Notes: a model not told the origin generated them from the sequence alone. A DNA stretch of 64,000 nucleotides from Pinus tabuliformis (GCA_031772625.1 CM062815.1:916452979-916516978); one strand, 5' to 3'; positions 1-11,609 are shown, counted from the first letter of the stretch. Translations and numbers: made by a program.

Positions 1-1253
1 GGTGTGGGTTCCATAAGAGCCCCACTCACAACACAAGTGAGTGTTGGACCAAGTAGTCGCTGGTGGCCAAGTTGAAGGATTCAGAATCATATGTGTGTTC
101 TGACCCTGAGTCAGAACCCGACAAGGGGAATGAAAAAGGGAAGCAAATCATTGATGCAGAGCCCAGCGCCACTTTTGCTACTGCTAAGGTCTAGAAGAAT
201 GAGCCCGAAGATCCATAAGAGAGGGAGTGTCTTTTCCACTCACAGATATGAGTGAAGGCTTCACCACTGCAATTCATTGTTGACAATGGAAGCCAAAAGA
301 TCCTCATTTCAGCAGACGTCATGAAGTGGTTGGGCCTATTGACTACACCACACACGCAATCGTACAGTATCAGGTGGCTTCACCAAGGACGAGATCTTTG
401 AGTCTGCCAGCAGTGCCACCTTCACTACAGCATCAAGCCCTTCACAGATGAGGTATTGTGTGATACTACACCTCTTGATGTTTGTGATGTACTATTAGGC
501 CAACCATACTTATGGAGGTGACATGCTATGTATGATTCAAGGCCTCACGTTGTTATTATTTATTTTGGTAATTCATTATACAGGATACCGGAGGTAGCCC
601 CACCTACCGTCACCTCTTTGATCACTACTAAGAAATGCAGCAAGCTCATCTCCCAGATTAGGAAATTCATTTTCTATCTGGTTCACTCCAAAATTCAGGG
701 GAAGATCGTTACCACATCCATGACCCCTGTGAAGGGTTCCTCCATGCAGCAGTAGCAATAGAGGGATATGGTCATGAAAGAATACAGGAACATCTTCTCC
801 TCACCCAGAGGGGTACCGTTTTACTGTCAGGTCAAGCATTCATTTGATCTGACTCCTAGAGCACCTCTACCCAACGGGTTGATATATCACTGCTCCATTT
901 TGGAAAATACCAAGCACAAGAAACGACATGATCAGCATCAGGTACCACACAAGTTTCAGGTGGGAAACAAAGTCAGGTTGAACTTGTAGAAATAACACCT
1001 AACAAGAGCCCATTAGAAGCTCCGACCACTCTGATGTGGTCCTTACACCATTTCCAAGGCCGTGGGAAACAATTCTTTGGAGAAAAACATTCCCCCATTC
1101 CTTTTCTTGCACCGAGTGTTCAATGTGGACCGCCCTCGACCATGCTTCCCACCATTATTGGACACATCGGAGGTTGCAAAATAGCTCACTAGGGACCATG
1201 TTCAGCAGAAGTTTCCTCATCTCATGGAGGAACTGAACGCAATGGGGACTATT
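1..1253 (+). pseudogene. Gypsy gag-protease-(RT/IN deleted) polyprotein remnant, copy 1
   Basis: Translating across frameshifts gives, in order: a zinc-knuckle-like segment (WCGFHKSPTHN, near 1-45); a retropepsin with FIVDNGSQ near 280 and the family block LLGQPYLWR near 495-515; the conserved start of a plant gypsy RT (VKHSFDLTPRAPLPNG, near 830-885); then, with no RT core, the integrase tail (RHDQHQVPHKFQVG, near 926-967). The RT palm, RNase H and integrase catalytic core are absent. Stops and frameshifts are frequent, so it cannot encode a working polyprotein. The same RT-to-integrase junction occurs in the copy downstream. Upstream gag lies outside the window. Confidence 0.75.
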
Positions 1254-1273
1254 GCTTCCTAAGGGGGGAGGAA

Positions 1274-1893
1274 TGATCTAGGTGGATGTTGGTGGCCACC
1301 CACCTATCCCACTTGGAACCCCAAAACTATCTCATTCATTTTTTCAGTTTCCTTAATTGTAGCACAATTTACTATTTTTAGCAAGTTTTTGGGTCCTAAA
1401 CTTTCGGAGCCGTTTTAAGGCCCTAAATGATGTTTTTTGGGAAAAATGGGAGCAGCATGGAAGCATGATTTGATGTTGCTCATCCCAAAGTTGTATTCCT
1501 CGGATAGATCTTTCTAGCGAGATATTGTGCATGTCAAATGGATATCGTATGCCAAAGTTACGACCCCGGGAAGTTGATGTACCAATTTACCCAAAACGGG
1601 GCCCACAGATTGGCGTTTCATCTCCTCGGCATAGGTTTTTGGATGTTTAGGGTTTTCCATTGTTTTTAAACAATAAATAGGCCTTTGAGCCTCATTGCAA
1701 CAGAGTTTAGAAGCATGTAGCTGCCACATCTCTTCTCAAAGATAAGCTACCATTGCCCTAGCTAGTTTATTTCCATTTCTGTTTGTAAGCATATTTCAGT
1801 ATTTTACATTAATGAAATGAAGTATTATTTCCAGAATCTCTGTATTTATGGTTATGTCTATTATCTTTTTCATTCTTGTTTAAGTCTGGATCA
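1274..1893 (+). repeat. LTR of gypsy family E (shared, first copy)
   Basis: Starts TGATC and ends GATCA, a perfect 5-bp terminal inverted pair. It is preceded by the polypurine tract AAGGGGGGAGGAA (1261-1273) and followed by a primer-binding site. It matches 4123-4742 over its whole length, and both copies are 620 bp. No TSD can be read because the flanks on both sides are element internal sequence. Confidence 0.85.
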
Positions 1894-1894
1894 G

Positions 1895-1910
1895 TGGTAT
1901 CAGAAAGGTC
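1895..1910 (+). other. Primer-binding site, initiator tRNA-Met type (family E)
   Basis: TGGTATCAGAAAGGTC lies one base after the LTR end at 1893. It matches the plant initiator tRNA-Met consensus TGGTATCAGAGC over its first ten bases. It fixes the 3' end of the LTR and shows that minus-strand priming would have started here. Confidence 0.8.
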
Positions 1911-2108
1911 TGATCTTTCTCTATTTTTCTTTGCATGTCCCCAATGAGGTGAGGATATAAGGAGTTAGGGCTTGAACTAGTCGAACCTTTGAAAGAATAA
2001 CCTTGCAAATCCTAATGGCCTCTCATGGTGGAAGACAAGAAAGACGAGGGGGCAGGAGATCCTATCAAAATCTTGCTTGAAGAAGCCCTCGAGTGACAAA
2101 GGAATGCA

Positions 2109-4110
2109 ATGATGGAAAACCTTGCCCAGATCCTTCAGCGGCTACCCAGGGGTGACACGTCAACTTCCAACAGCTACTCTGGAAATGCCACACCCTTTAA
2201 GGTACAAATTAATTTTGAAATCCCTATATTAAAGGGTGATATAGATGCAAATGCCGTAGATAAATGGTTAAATCTGCTAGAAAGGTTTTTTGTTGTTCAT
2301 GATTTTTCCAGCCAGCAAAAGATCACTTTCGCTCTTCTCAAAGCTGCTCCCCGCATTAAGGGCTGGTGGGAAACCTACTGAGAGCAAAAGGATGAAAGTA
2401 CGAACTCGCTATTTTCAGTCAATCCCACTTGGAATTCATTTTGGGGTGCCATCAAGGAGTAGTATTACTCTATCAGAATCTATGAGGACAAATACATAAA
2501 GTGGACCACGTTGCGGCACGGAAGGGACCAAGATGTGCTGGAGTTCACAAATATTTTTCATACCCTTCGTACAAAGTTGGGTATCAAGCATTTTGAGTTG
2601 CATTTGGTACTCAAATACCGTGACTACCTACGTAGGTACATCTAGGACGAGATGGAGTTCTTGAACATCTCTTCGGTCGGCACGACATACCGATACGCTA
2701 TTACGATCGAGCAGAAGTTTAAACAAAATAAGTAAGACTTTGGATCTGCAAATCCGAAGAACAAAGGACAAAGCGAAGGCGCGGTGCCCCAAGACAACCC
2801 GTCAAAGCCACAAGAAAAGAACAACATCACGAAGTCAAATAAGGACACAGGAAAGTGGTGTGAGTTCCATAAGAGCCCCACTCACAATGCAAGTGAGTGT
2901 CAAACCAAGCTGTCGCTGGTTGCTAACTTGAAGGCTTCATAATCATATACATGTCCCGACCCTGAGTCAGAACCCGATAAGGGTAATGACAAAGGGAAGA
3001 AAATCATTGATGTGGAGCCCAGCACCATTATTGCCACTGCCAAGGCCTAGAAGAATGAACCCGAAGATCTAGAGGAGGGGAGTGTCTTTTCCACTCATAG
3101 ATGTGGGTGAAGGGATTGCCCCTGCAATTCATTGTCGACAGTGGCAACCAAAAGAACCTCATTTCAGCAGAGGTCGTGAAATAGTTGGGCCTATCAACTA
3201 CACCACACCCACAGCTATACAATATCGGGTGGCTTCACCAAGGATGAGATCTCTGAGTCTGCTAGTATTGTCTGCTTCCCTACAACATCAAGCCATTCAC
3301 AGATGAGGTATTTTGTGATGTTGCACCTCTTGATGTTGGTGATGTACTATTAGGCCAACCATACTTATGGAGGTGGCATGTTGTGTATGAGTCAAGGCCT
3401 CACGCTGTTATTATTTATTTGGGTAATTCATTATACAGGATACCGGAAGTAGCCCCACCTACCACCACCTCTTTGATCACTGCTAAGAAATGCAACAAGC
3501 TCATCGCCTAGACTAGGAATTTCATTTCTATTTAGTTTGCTCCCAAAGTCAGGGGAAGATCATCACCATATCCATGATGCCCGTGAAGGGTTCCTCCACG
3601 CAGCAACAGTAGTAGAGGGATACGCTCATGAAAGAATACAGGAACATCTTCTCCTCATCCACACGGGTACCGTTGCACTATCAGGTGAAGCATCCATTCG
3701 ATCTGAATTCTATAGCACCTCTACCCAATGGGTCGATATCGTCACTTTCTGGAAAATACCAAGTACAAGCAGCGACATGATCAGCATCAGGTACCACACA
3801 AGTTTCTCGTGGGCAACAATGTTAGATTCCACTTGCAGAAAGAATGCCTTACAAGAGCCCATCGGAAGCTCCAACCACTCCGATGTGGTCATTACACCAT
3901 TACCAAGGTCGTGGGGAACAATGCTTTGGAGCATAGAATTCCCCCATTCCTATGCTTACACTGAGTGTTCAACATGGACCACCCTCGACAATGCTTCCCA
4001 CCGTTACTGGACACATGAGAGGTTGCAGAACAACTCACTAGGGACCAAGTTCAGTAAAAGTTTCCTCATCTCATGGAGGAACTCAATGCAATGGGGACCA
4101 TGTCTTCCTA
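2109..4110 (+). pseudogene. Gypsy gag-protease-(RT/IN deleted) polyprotein remnant, copy 2
   Basis: A 90-residue open stretch at 2109-2381 begins gag (FKVQINFEIPILKGD, then DANAVDKWLNLLERFF), the usual start of the retrotransposon gag fold. Out-of-frame continuations to about 2740 carry the rest (FWGAIKE, LEFTNIFHTLRTKLG). A knuckle (WCEFHKSPTHNASEC) lies near 2856-2900. The retropepsin follows (FIVDSGNQKNLISAE near 3130, LLGQPYLWR near 3350). RT is reduced to its N-terminus (VKHPFDL near 3687) and is joined to the integrase C-terminus (HDQHQVPHKFLVGNNV near 3775-3820, LRCGHYTITKVVGNNA near 3878-3925). About eight stops or frameshifts. The long 222-residue frame at 3537-4205 is not the coding frame. 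Ends at the polypurine tract before the LTR. Confidence 0.8.
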
Positions 4111-4122
4111 AGGGGGGAGGAA

Positions 4123-4742
4123 TGATCCAGGTGGATGTTGGTGGTCACCCACCTATCCAACTTGTACCCCCACAACTATCTCTTTCAGTTTTTCAATTTC
4201 CTTAATTTTATCAAAGTTTACTATTTTTATCAGTTTTTCGGGTCCTGAACTTCTGGAGCCGTTTTGAGGCCATAAAATTCATTTTGGGAGAAATGGGAGC
4301 AACTCAAGTCCCTGGTCTAACTTTTTTTATCCCAAAGTTGTAGTCCTCAGGTAGATCTTTCTAACGAGGTATTGTTCACGTCAAACGAAGATCGTATGCC
4401 AAAGTTATGACCCCAGGAAGTTGATGTACCAATTTACCCAAAACGGGGCCCACAATTTCGCATTTCATCTCCTAGGGTTAGGTTTTTGGATGTTTAGGGT
4501 TTTCCTTCATTTCTCAACATTAAATAGGCCTTATAACATCATTGTAACATAGTTCAGAAGCATGTAGCTGCCACATCTCTTCTCAGAGATAAGCTACCAT
4601 CGCCCTAGCTGGTTTATTTTCATTTATGTTTGTAAGCATATTTCAGTATTTTACATTAATGAAATGAAGTATTATTTCTGATGCATATCTATATTTATGG
4701 TTATATATGTTATCTATTGCATTCTTGTTTAAATCCATATCA
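4123..4742 (+). repeat. LTR of gypsy family E (3' copy)
   Basis: Starts TGATC after AAGGGGGGAGGAA and matches 1274-1893 end to end at the same 620-bp length. The last bases are ATATCA, a decayed form of the GATCA end of the first copy. The following bases (ATACT...) belong to the RNase H of element F, so this is the outer right edge of the array. The matching TSD would lie left of the window. Confidence 0.85.
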
Positions 4743-6290
4743 ATACTGCACCTTTCTGCATACAAATCATTCAGCCATCAGGTATCTAATGAAAAAAACT
4801 ATAACACTTGGGCGAGTCACAAGATGGTTATTATTGTTACAGGAATTTGATATCACTATTGTAGAAAACCAGGAAAGGGTAGTGTGGTAGCATATTTCTC
4901 TTCCAGGTTGAATATTAACAATGAAGATACACCTATAGAAGATATTTTTCCTTATGAACATATTTTCGCAATTTCTACTCATACCCCTTGGTATGCAGAT
5001 GTTGCTAACTATCTTGTTTCAATTCAGGTAACTCATCATTTTCCACATAGGGAACAATGAAGAATGATTCAGTAGAGTTCCCACTATACGTGGATAGAAG
5101 GGCACCTCTTCTACACCAGACCAGATCAGAAAATCCAACGTTGTGTAGGCGAGGACGAGATATATAACCTTCTAAAATATGCCCTCGATGAACCTTGCAG
5201 ACGACACACTGATGATAAATGAACCAATCACAAGATGTTGCATATGGGATACTATTGGCCCTCTATATTTCAAGATATTAGAAAATATGTTCAGAGGTGT
5301 GACAACTATCAACGAATGGGTTAGCCTCTTTGATTAGTTGAAATGCCACTGAAGACTCAACTAGTCCTTGAGAACTTTGAGAAACTGGCTATTAATTTTG
5401 TTGGGTCATTTAATCCTCCTTCTCATCATAAAGTCCATATCCTTGTCTATATAAACTATGTGACGAAATGGTTGGAAGCCAAATCCGTTTCAAAAGCCAC
5501 TAAACAAACTCTCTTAGACTTCTTATTTGTAGAAATATTTGCTCGATATGGCCCCCCTAGGGAAATAGTTTCAGATGGAGGGGCACAATTTACATCGCAT
5601 TCAATAGCAGTGCTTACAGAGAAATATGGAATCAAATACTGGGTGACATCCCCATATCACCCTCAGGCGAAGGGTCAGGTTGAGAGCACAAATAAAGTAT
5701 TGGAAAATCTTCTTACAAAGGTTGTGGTTAAACATCATTGGAATTAGGCTAAAAAACTCCCTGAAGCACTTTGGACATATAGAACTACATGGTGGAATAC
5801 AACGGGGTTTTAACCATATGATCTTGTGTATGGAAAACCCCCTATGTTTCTGGTGGAATTTGAGGTCAAAATACTCAAGAAAACTCTGGAAGTAGGCCTA
5901 GTTCTTGCTGCAACCTAGAAACACCGACTAGATCAACTCAATGAGTTAGATGAAATCAGTTTGGTAGTTATACATAACATTATCACAATCCAGTAGCAAC
6001 GAATTGAGTGGCATGATAAATCTATTAAGAAAAATGTGTTTCTAAAAGGTCATTGGGCATTACTCTATGATTCCCAGTTCAAGAATTTTAAAGGAAAGAT
6101 TTGCTCAAGATGGATGGGTCCATATGAGATTGACAAGTATTTGATAATGGAACTCTTAAAATCATAACAACAGATGATGCACCTACTCCTTTAATTTTAA
6201 ATGGACATCACCTCAGGTTATATCACCATCCGACCTCTAGGGACTCCTTTATTAAACAAATTTCTCATGATTCTAGTTTTGAAATCATTT
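4743..6290 (+). pseudogene. Ty3/gypsy RNase H end and integrase (element F)
   Basis: The frame enters in the C-terminal part of RNase H (DH/NHSAIRYLM near 4765, GRVTRWLLLLQEFDI near 4813-4857). It continues into the integrase zinc region (HKMLHMGYYWP, CDNYQRMG near 5230-5320) and the longest clean frame, the integrase core at 5343-5747. Core motifs are INFVGSF, SDGGAQF and GQVESTNK. The first catalytic Asp of the D,D-35-E triad reads Asn, while the second Asp and the Glu remain. The tail (near 5990-6270) has the IN C-terminal wording RWMGPYEI. Several stops. The upstream half of F is displaced left of the window by the insertion of E. Confidence 0.8.
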
Positions 6291-6325
6291 GTGTAGAAAA
6301 TTCTTCCTCTGCACCTCATATTGAC

Positions 6326-6326
<1 letters not shown>

Positions 6327-6358
<32 letters not shown>
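6327..6358. repeat. AAT trinucleotide microsatellite
   Basis: About ten consecutive AAT units directly after the decayed integrase tail of F. On the opposite strand it creates the run of isoleucines in a spurious frame at 6285-6500. Confidence 0.95.
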
Positions 6359-6359
<1 letters not shown>

Positions 6360-6504
6360 GTTGAGTTCTGTTGCTACTCCACTTGCAACTCTTTTTTTCC
6401 CTTTTACAATGTTTCTCCCTTTCCCTTGCTGATACTCCAGTTGCAGTGTTTTTCTACTATTATTCCTATTGCAATATATCAGTTGACTCCATTTTAGCAT
6501 CTAC

Positions 6505-6736
6505 CAATGTTGATACTCCACTAGTGCTGATACTCCACCAATGTTGATACTCCACTGGTGCTGATATTCCACCAATGTTGATACTCCACTGGTGCTGATA
6601 CTCCATCGATGATGATACTCCACTAGTGCTGATACGCTACCGACGATGATGCTCCACTGGTGCTAATAATCCACTGATGCTGATACTCCACTGGTGTTGA
6701 TACTCCACCGGTGTTGATATTCCACTAGTGCTGATA
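6505..6736 (+). repeat. 15-bp minisatellite in the 3' region of gypsy F
   Basis: About 15 degenerate units of TGATACTCCACYRRTG, alternating GCTGATACTCCAC and GTTGATACTCCAC. A further one or two units (GCTGATACTTTGCCGATGC) occur at 7121-7150, so the array was once continuous and was split by the insertion at 6737-7121. The unit length is a multiple of three, but no convincing coding frame runs through it. Confidence 0.85.
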
Positions 6737-7121
6737 CCACGGGGGCTTCACCAGTGAATCAATAATATATCACGTGCATTCATATTGGGGGATATACATT
6801 GAGGAAAAAATGACATAATATATTGAGCATATAATATGGGGTAAAGGGCTCATATATTGACAGGTATAAAAAATGGAGCTCCAAGTTAATGTAAAAATAT
6901 AAAGGGGTAAAAAAAATGTTAATGAAAAGTGGATACCTACAATATCTAGTGAATGTAGGGGTCTTCTAAATTGGAAAGGTGTATTGGGTATGTATTGGTA
7001 GGGGGTTAAATAATGTGATTTTTAGAGGTATTTTCCAATATGTAGTCAAATTAAGGGTATCTTTTAGTATGCCACGAACACACATGCTATGTCTGAGGTG
7101 CATTGAGCGAATCCCCCGTGG
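6737..7121. mobile_element. Small TIR transposon (MITE-like) inside the minisatellite
   Basis: 385 bp bounded by CCACGGGGG at the left and CCCCCGTGG at the right, a perfect 9-bp terminal inverted repeat with weaker pairing continuing inward. It is flanked on both sides by CTGATA, which may be a 6-bp target duplication but could also arise because the host minisatellite repeats that word. There is no coding potential and the centre is AT-rich. The superfamily is not assignable from length and TIR alone. Confidence 0.65.
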
Positions 7122-7149
7122 CTGATACTTTGCCGATGCTGATACTCCA

Positions 7150-7642
7150 CTAAGGTAAGTCATCAGGTATGTCCCTGAACGACTTCATGCATTTAATTGA
7201 CATTTCATTAATTACATGACCAATCAGGGTTGAGGACGACCATATCTTAGTTGGGGGGAGATTATCATATTTAATAATAACGATACCATTTTTCATTATT
7301 ATCATACCTCATTAAGAAACTATTTAAATCATCCAATCATACCATTAATATGGCATCATTACCCACTTGGATCATATCGTCACCCATGTCCGTCATATAC
7401 CAATAATCATTGGAAATTGCACAATGTACGAATACACATTCCAACATTAAAATGTATTCATTTCTAATGTATTGGAATAATTACAATAAGTATTACCATT
7501 ATTACCACTAGTTTTACCATAACCCTGACATGGATTCATTTCCCTTATCGTCGCTCCCATTACCACATATTTTATAGGCTAACTATTCCCTTAATGACTT
7601 GTTGCTACTCTGAGTGCTGCTATAGAGTAACTGACAGGTAGA
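7150..7642. other. AT-rich non-coding stretch, possible LTR of element F
   Basis: No coding frame. A polypurine-like GTTGGGGGGAGA sits near 7249-7260, where the 3' LTR of F would begin, but no TG start or partner copy is visible. The rest is degenerate ATTACCA/ATCATT-rich sequence up to a new coding-like frame at 7643. Confidence 0.35.
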
Positions 7643-10624
7643 ATGGGTGGACAAGCTATTAGACATGAAACAGAGAGCATAGAGAAGGTTTTGCATCAAC
7701 TAGAAGTATGGAAAACCTTCCAAAATGTAGGCTGGCATACTTACTTTGAAAAACTACAAGGGCTTGATGAAGGAGTGACAGTTGAGTTTTTAATAAATAT
7801 GGAAGGAAATCACTCTAGTGTTCGCAAAATAGAAGTTAAAGTAACTAAGGAAGTTATTACAGTTGTGAGTGGGTTGCCATAGGACAGAAAAAAGTGGTTT
7901 ATTAAAAGAGAAACCATGTCATAGTTTCCAGAGCTATTCCCATAGGCGGGGGAGAACTTGGTTTAGAAAGGAAAGGGTTATGATCAGAAATCACTACCAC
8001 AACCTTGGGCAGATGTTGAATATTTCTTAATGCGATATATCACCTATGAAGGTTGATTTTGTATCCTCTTTAAATACCTTTTTAAGCTCCCAGTTTGTCT
8101 CTGATTTCGTTAGGTGCATTCAATAAAAATCTCGTTCTTCCTTTTGAAAAATCTGCAATTAATGCCCGAGTCTGCACATCGTTCGTGCCAGGCATTGGCC
8201 ATCCTTATGAATCATGGGTTCATTAGATTACTAGTAATTCACACCTTGTTACAGACCCCTGTAACTTGGAAGGAACCCGTTGAGCTGGCCGCGGAAGAAT
8301 TTGCAGCCATGATACATGTAAGGATAGAAGAGGAATTGTTTGAAGAGGAAGTAATGGAACAAATCTCGCAGGAGGTATAGGAAAAAGGGGATGAAGAAAT
8401 GAGAGACCAACAAGATGATTTTGGAAATAGAGGAGGAATTCAAGAGACTAAAACATAAGACGTTGGGAAAATGGAAACTAAAGCTACTACCCATCGTTCT
8501 CCACTTATGCCTCCCTGTTGAGAGGATTGAGGAAATTCTGTTCTCATACCCACCTGATGATAGAAGAAGTATTTCCTCCAAAATTGAATTTTTTAGGAGT
8601 AATTGCAGAAGACGAAGATGTTGTTGATACTGCTTCGCAAGAACTAATGTTGGCTTTGGTGCAATTGGAAGAAGAGGTTTTTGTCAATACTTCTCCACAA
8701 GAACCAATGTCGATGTCAGAACAAGTGGAAGAAGAGGTTGTTGTCGATACTATTCCACAAGAACCAATGTTGACGTCAGAACAAGTGGAAGAAGAGGTTG
8801 TTGTTGATACTATTCCACAAGAACCAGTATCGGCCTCAGAGAAAATGGAAGAAGAAGTTGTTGTCGATACTGCTCCGTAAGAACTAGTGTCGACTTCAGA
8901 GCAATTGGATGAAGAGTTTATTGTCGATACTACTCCACAATAACTAGTATCGACTTCAGAGAAATTGGGGGAAGAAGCTGTAGATATTGCTGCATAAGAA
9001 CTAGTATTAGCTTCAGAGAAATTGGGGGAAGGAAATGTTTCTAGTACTACTCCATAAGAACGAGTATCGACTTCGTAATGAATAAAAGGAGATTTGATAG
9101 TGCCAGAGTTTGTAGAAGAATGTGATGATTCCACTCCACAACTACCGACATTAGAAAAAATGGAGAAACTAAAGATAAAACCGGAAACTGTTGATGAGTT
9201 TGCTAATCCTCCTCCCCAAGGACCAGTATCAGCCTCGAGACAGATGGAGGAGACTGTGGTAAAACAAGAAAGAGCTTGCAAAAAGGAAAGTCCCCATTCA
9301 ACACTATTACTGACTAATTTTCAAAGAAAATATTCAGTTAAAGGTAGAAATTACCAAACTTAGGAAACAGGTGATGCAGTTGAGGAAATGGGAAAAAGGA
9401 AAGAGAAAAAATTATACTGGCCAAGTAACTACAACCCCTTGAACTCGTGGGACAATTTTAGTGGTAGTACAAATAGAAGATAAGGAGGTGATCTCAGTAT
9501 CCACACAAACTGAGAAGCTCCTCTATTTTGAAGAAGCCTAGGAGATTATTTTGGTGGTAGAAATCCAGAATTGGAAGGCCACTACTTTTAGTCTCCAATG
9601 TGGGGCAATTCCCACAAAGGCCCATTGGAAATAAATAAGAGAGATTCAGGAGAATGCGGGAAGGGTGCTTTTCAATTATACAACTCAGATCGAGGAGTTT
9701 TAGGGATAGGTTCAGTTTCCAAAGACTAATAAGGATGAGATGTTCACCTTAACACAACAAATAATGACATGTATGGCCCCTACTAACTATTATGCCATTT
9801 TTCTTCATGAACAATACTTGTTTTTCTGTTTGGAAAGTACTCATGAGGAGTTCAATCACAACATATAAGATTCTATGCATTTTTTGAGGATTTTGAGATC
9901 TAACAATTATATTAACCAACATTTTTTATGTGAATTATACATGCATGATTATATCCTAGAAACTGATCAGTCATTCAACCTAGTACCATTTTTAGGAGAT
10001 ATTAAATTGAGATATTTTACATCTTTTGTGATTAATCAATTCAAATGAAAAAGGCCCTTGATACGTTTGAGGGAAACCGAGAAAATCACTTATTGATGAT
10101 CAAAATGGATAATTTCCAATATGGGGATATGTTTACTAAACATCATCGGTTTCTCAAACTCGAAGGATGAAAATACCAGATGCTTATGACACAACGATGG
10201 TGTGTCGACTTGTGCATAAGATAGATCTGCACTTTTTAGAAACGATGAAAGGATTCATATCAAAAACATTGGATTCTTTCATCGTCAGTAGTACGGGCAC
10301 AAGGGCCCTTTGGGGCACCTAAATTTGTAAGAGCATTCAGGAGAGCTCCATACTATATTTCTTGCATGAAACAATGTGGAGTTGATTGGTTGGGGTTAAG
10401 GTTCTAATTTCATATTATCTAGTTTCCTTCTAATCGGTATGGGCCAACTTACGTTGTGGATGAAGACTGGTGCAAGGAAATCGTACATATAGATTGGTTT
10501 CAACATCCTGGGACAAATATGGCAAAACAATATGATCTTACTCAACTTCATTCCAGTCAAAAAGGGTCTAACCCTGATCTGCATAGGAAGCAATTTGCAT
10601 TAGGACATGCAACCAAGCTAGTTG
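7643..10624 (+). pseudogene. Decayed ORF region of an unusual retroelement-like repeat (J)
   Basis: A 79-residue frame (7643-7882; IRHETESIEKVLHQLEVW ... VTKEVITVVSGLP) continues in broken frames to 10.6 kb. Its start resembles the uncharacterised plant-transposon N-terminal domains that end in a VTGLP/SGLP motif (resemblance only). Later blocks include DVEYFLMRYITYEG near 8010-8055, a 20-residue acidic repeat (8617-9090), an aromatic-rich block (near 9550-9960; FPKTNKDEMFTLTQQIM, FLHEQYLFFCLESTHEEFN) and DWFQHPGTNMAKQY near 10490-10530. No retropepsin, RT, RNase H or integrase motif was found in 3 kb. It ends at a polypurine tract followed by TGTTGG, so it may be a non-autonomous LTR element. 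Confidence 0.5.
8617..9090 (+). repeat. 60-bp coding minisatellite (20-residue acidic repeat)
   Basis: Seven to eight head-to-tail units of 60 bp, in almost perfect register from 8641 to 8940. Each encodes a variant of EPMLTSEQVEEEVVVDTIPQ. Later units accumulate stops (near 8878, 8941, 8994). A detached, more diverged unit lies near 9210-9260 (PPPQGPVSASRQMEE). Units keep the frame and vary mostly at conservative positions, which suggests past selection on the protein. The 245-residue frame on the opposite strand is its mirror image and not a gene. Confidence 0.85.
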
Positions 10625-11609
10625 GGGGGAGATGTTGGCTGATAAAATTACCTATTTTTACCCAATTTTACTTGTTCCTTTTTATCCATTTCATATCTCT
10701 TATGAGGTTTATTTATATCTCAATCAATGAGAGGTATATCGTATTGGTATGTCTTCTAGAAATGTTAATTAATGAAGCATAGTCCTAGGGGAATGATGCG
10801 TAGATAATTTCTTGGCATAATTCTCCTGCAGATTCACATAAGATGTTGTTCAGATGAACATAACCTAGCGTTATGCTATTGATGGGCCAAAAATACTATT
10901 TAAGGATTGAAGTGTTAAATTGCTCAACTGCGAAATAATAGAGAAACTGACTTTGATTGCTATCTTTGTATTATGTTTCTATTTGAGAAATAATTGTATA
11001 TTTGTGGACAGACATGATTTCCATGATTTATGAGTTCGTTAAATGTTATTCATCTAATGATGAACTGTGTAAGTAAGGCTTGGGGGAGAAGAATGACAAA
11101 CTTTCCCTTTGGGCATGTAACAACAAAACTTTATTTGTAACTCTTTTTGGTTAATGTGAATTCTAGTTTTATGTAATCTTGTGTGATATCTAACTCTTAG
11201 CCACAACCTTGATCAGAGAGTTGGCCCACTCTCTCGATCAGGTGATGTTGGATTCAATCATGTGAATAGGTATGCTTCTTATTTATATTTTTAATGTTTT
11301 ATAATTGTTGTTCTTTCTTTACCGATTTGTAATATTTATGTGATTCCTAATTTTTATTACTTTAAATTTTTGTTAGTGTTATTTACTTTGTTGTTACTAT
11401 ATTTGTAGCATTCGTTGGGCCTTGTATTTTGTAATTTATTAATACTAGGTAGGGAACCTGTGGCTTGCATAGACTTTGCATGAAAATCTTGAAATAATTA
11501 ACAAGCCCTAGATTGAAAAATAAATGTGGAAGGGATTGAATCTATAAGCCCATATTAAAACCCCAACAAATGCTAAGATGATCCATTTGAAGAACTGAAA
11601 CCCTAGAAT
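10622..11609 (+). other. Polypurine tract and LTR-like sequence after J, otherwise empty
   Basis: GTTGGGGGGAGA at 10621-10632 resembles a polypurine tract and is followed by TGTTGGCTG, a plausible LTR start for the J element. No second copy or CA end could be matched. The rest is AT-rich with no coding frame. Confidence 0.35.

Larger units (their letters stand above)
1..4742 (+). mobile_element. Tandem shared-LTR array of a deleted Ty3/gypsy element (family E)
   Basis: Two internal regions read the same way and are separated and followed by matching 620-bp LTRs (1274-1893 and 4123-4742), giving the order internal-LTR-internal-LTR. The array starts left of the window. Each internal region runs gag, CCHC-like knuckle, retropepsin, the first residues of reverse transcriptase, then directly the integrase C-terminus, so most of pol is missing at the same place in both. 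A purine-rich tract precedes each LTR, and a tRNA-Met type primer site follows the first. Right of 4742 the sequence is the RNase H of another gypsy element (F), so E lies inside F. The shared-LTR layout is what unequal recombination between LTRs produces (inference). Confidence 0.8.

Noticed and set aside
3537-4205. 222-residue open frame, longest in the first 20 kb
   Set aside because: The true gypsy frame (integrase tail HDQHQVPHKF) lies in another frame of the same strand. This frame has no known motif and is a shadow.
6500-6740. CRISPR-like array of short repeats
   Set aside because: Repeats are contiguous, degenerate 15-mers without unique spacers, in a eukaryotic retroelement; a minisatellite.
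8544-9281. 245-residue serine-rich frame on the - strand
   Set aside because: It is the exact antisense of the 60-bp coding minisatellite; the + strand frame has better preserved register and acidic composition.
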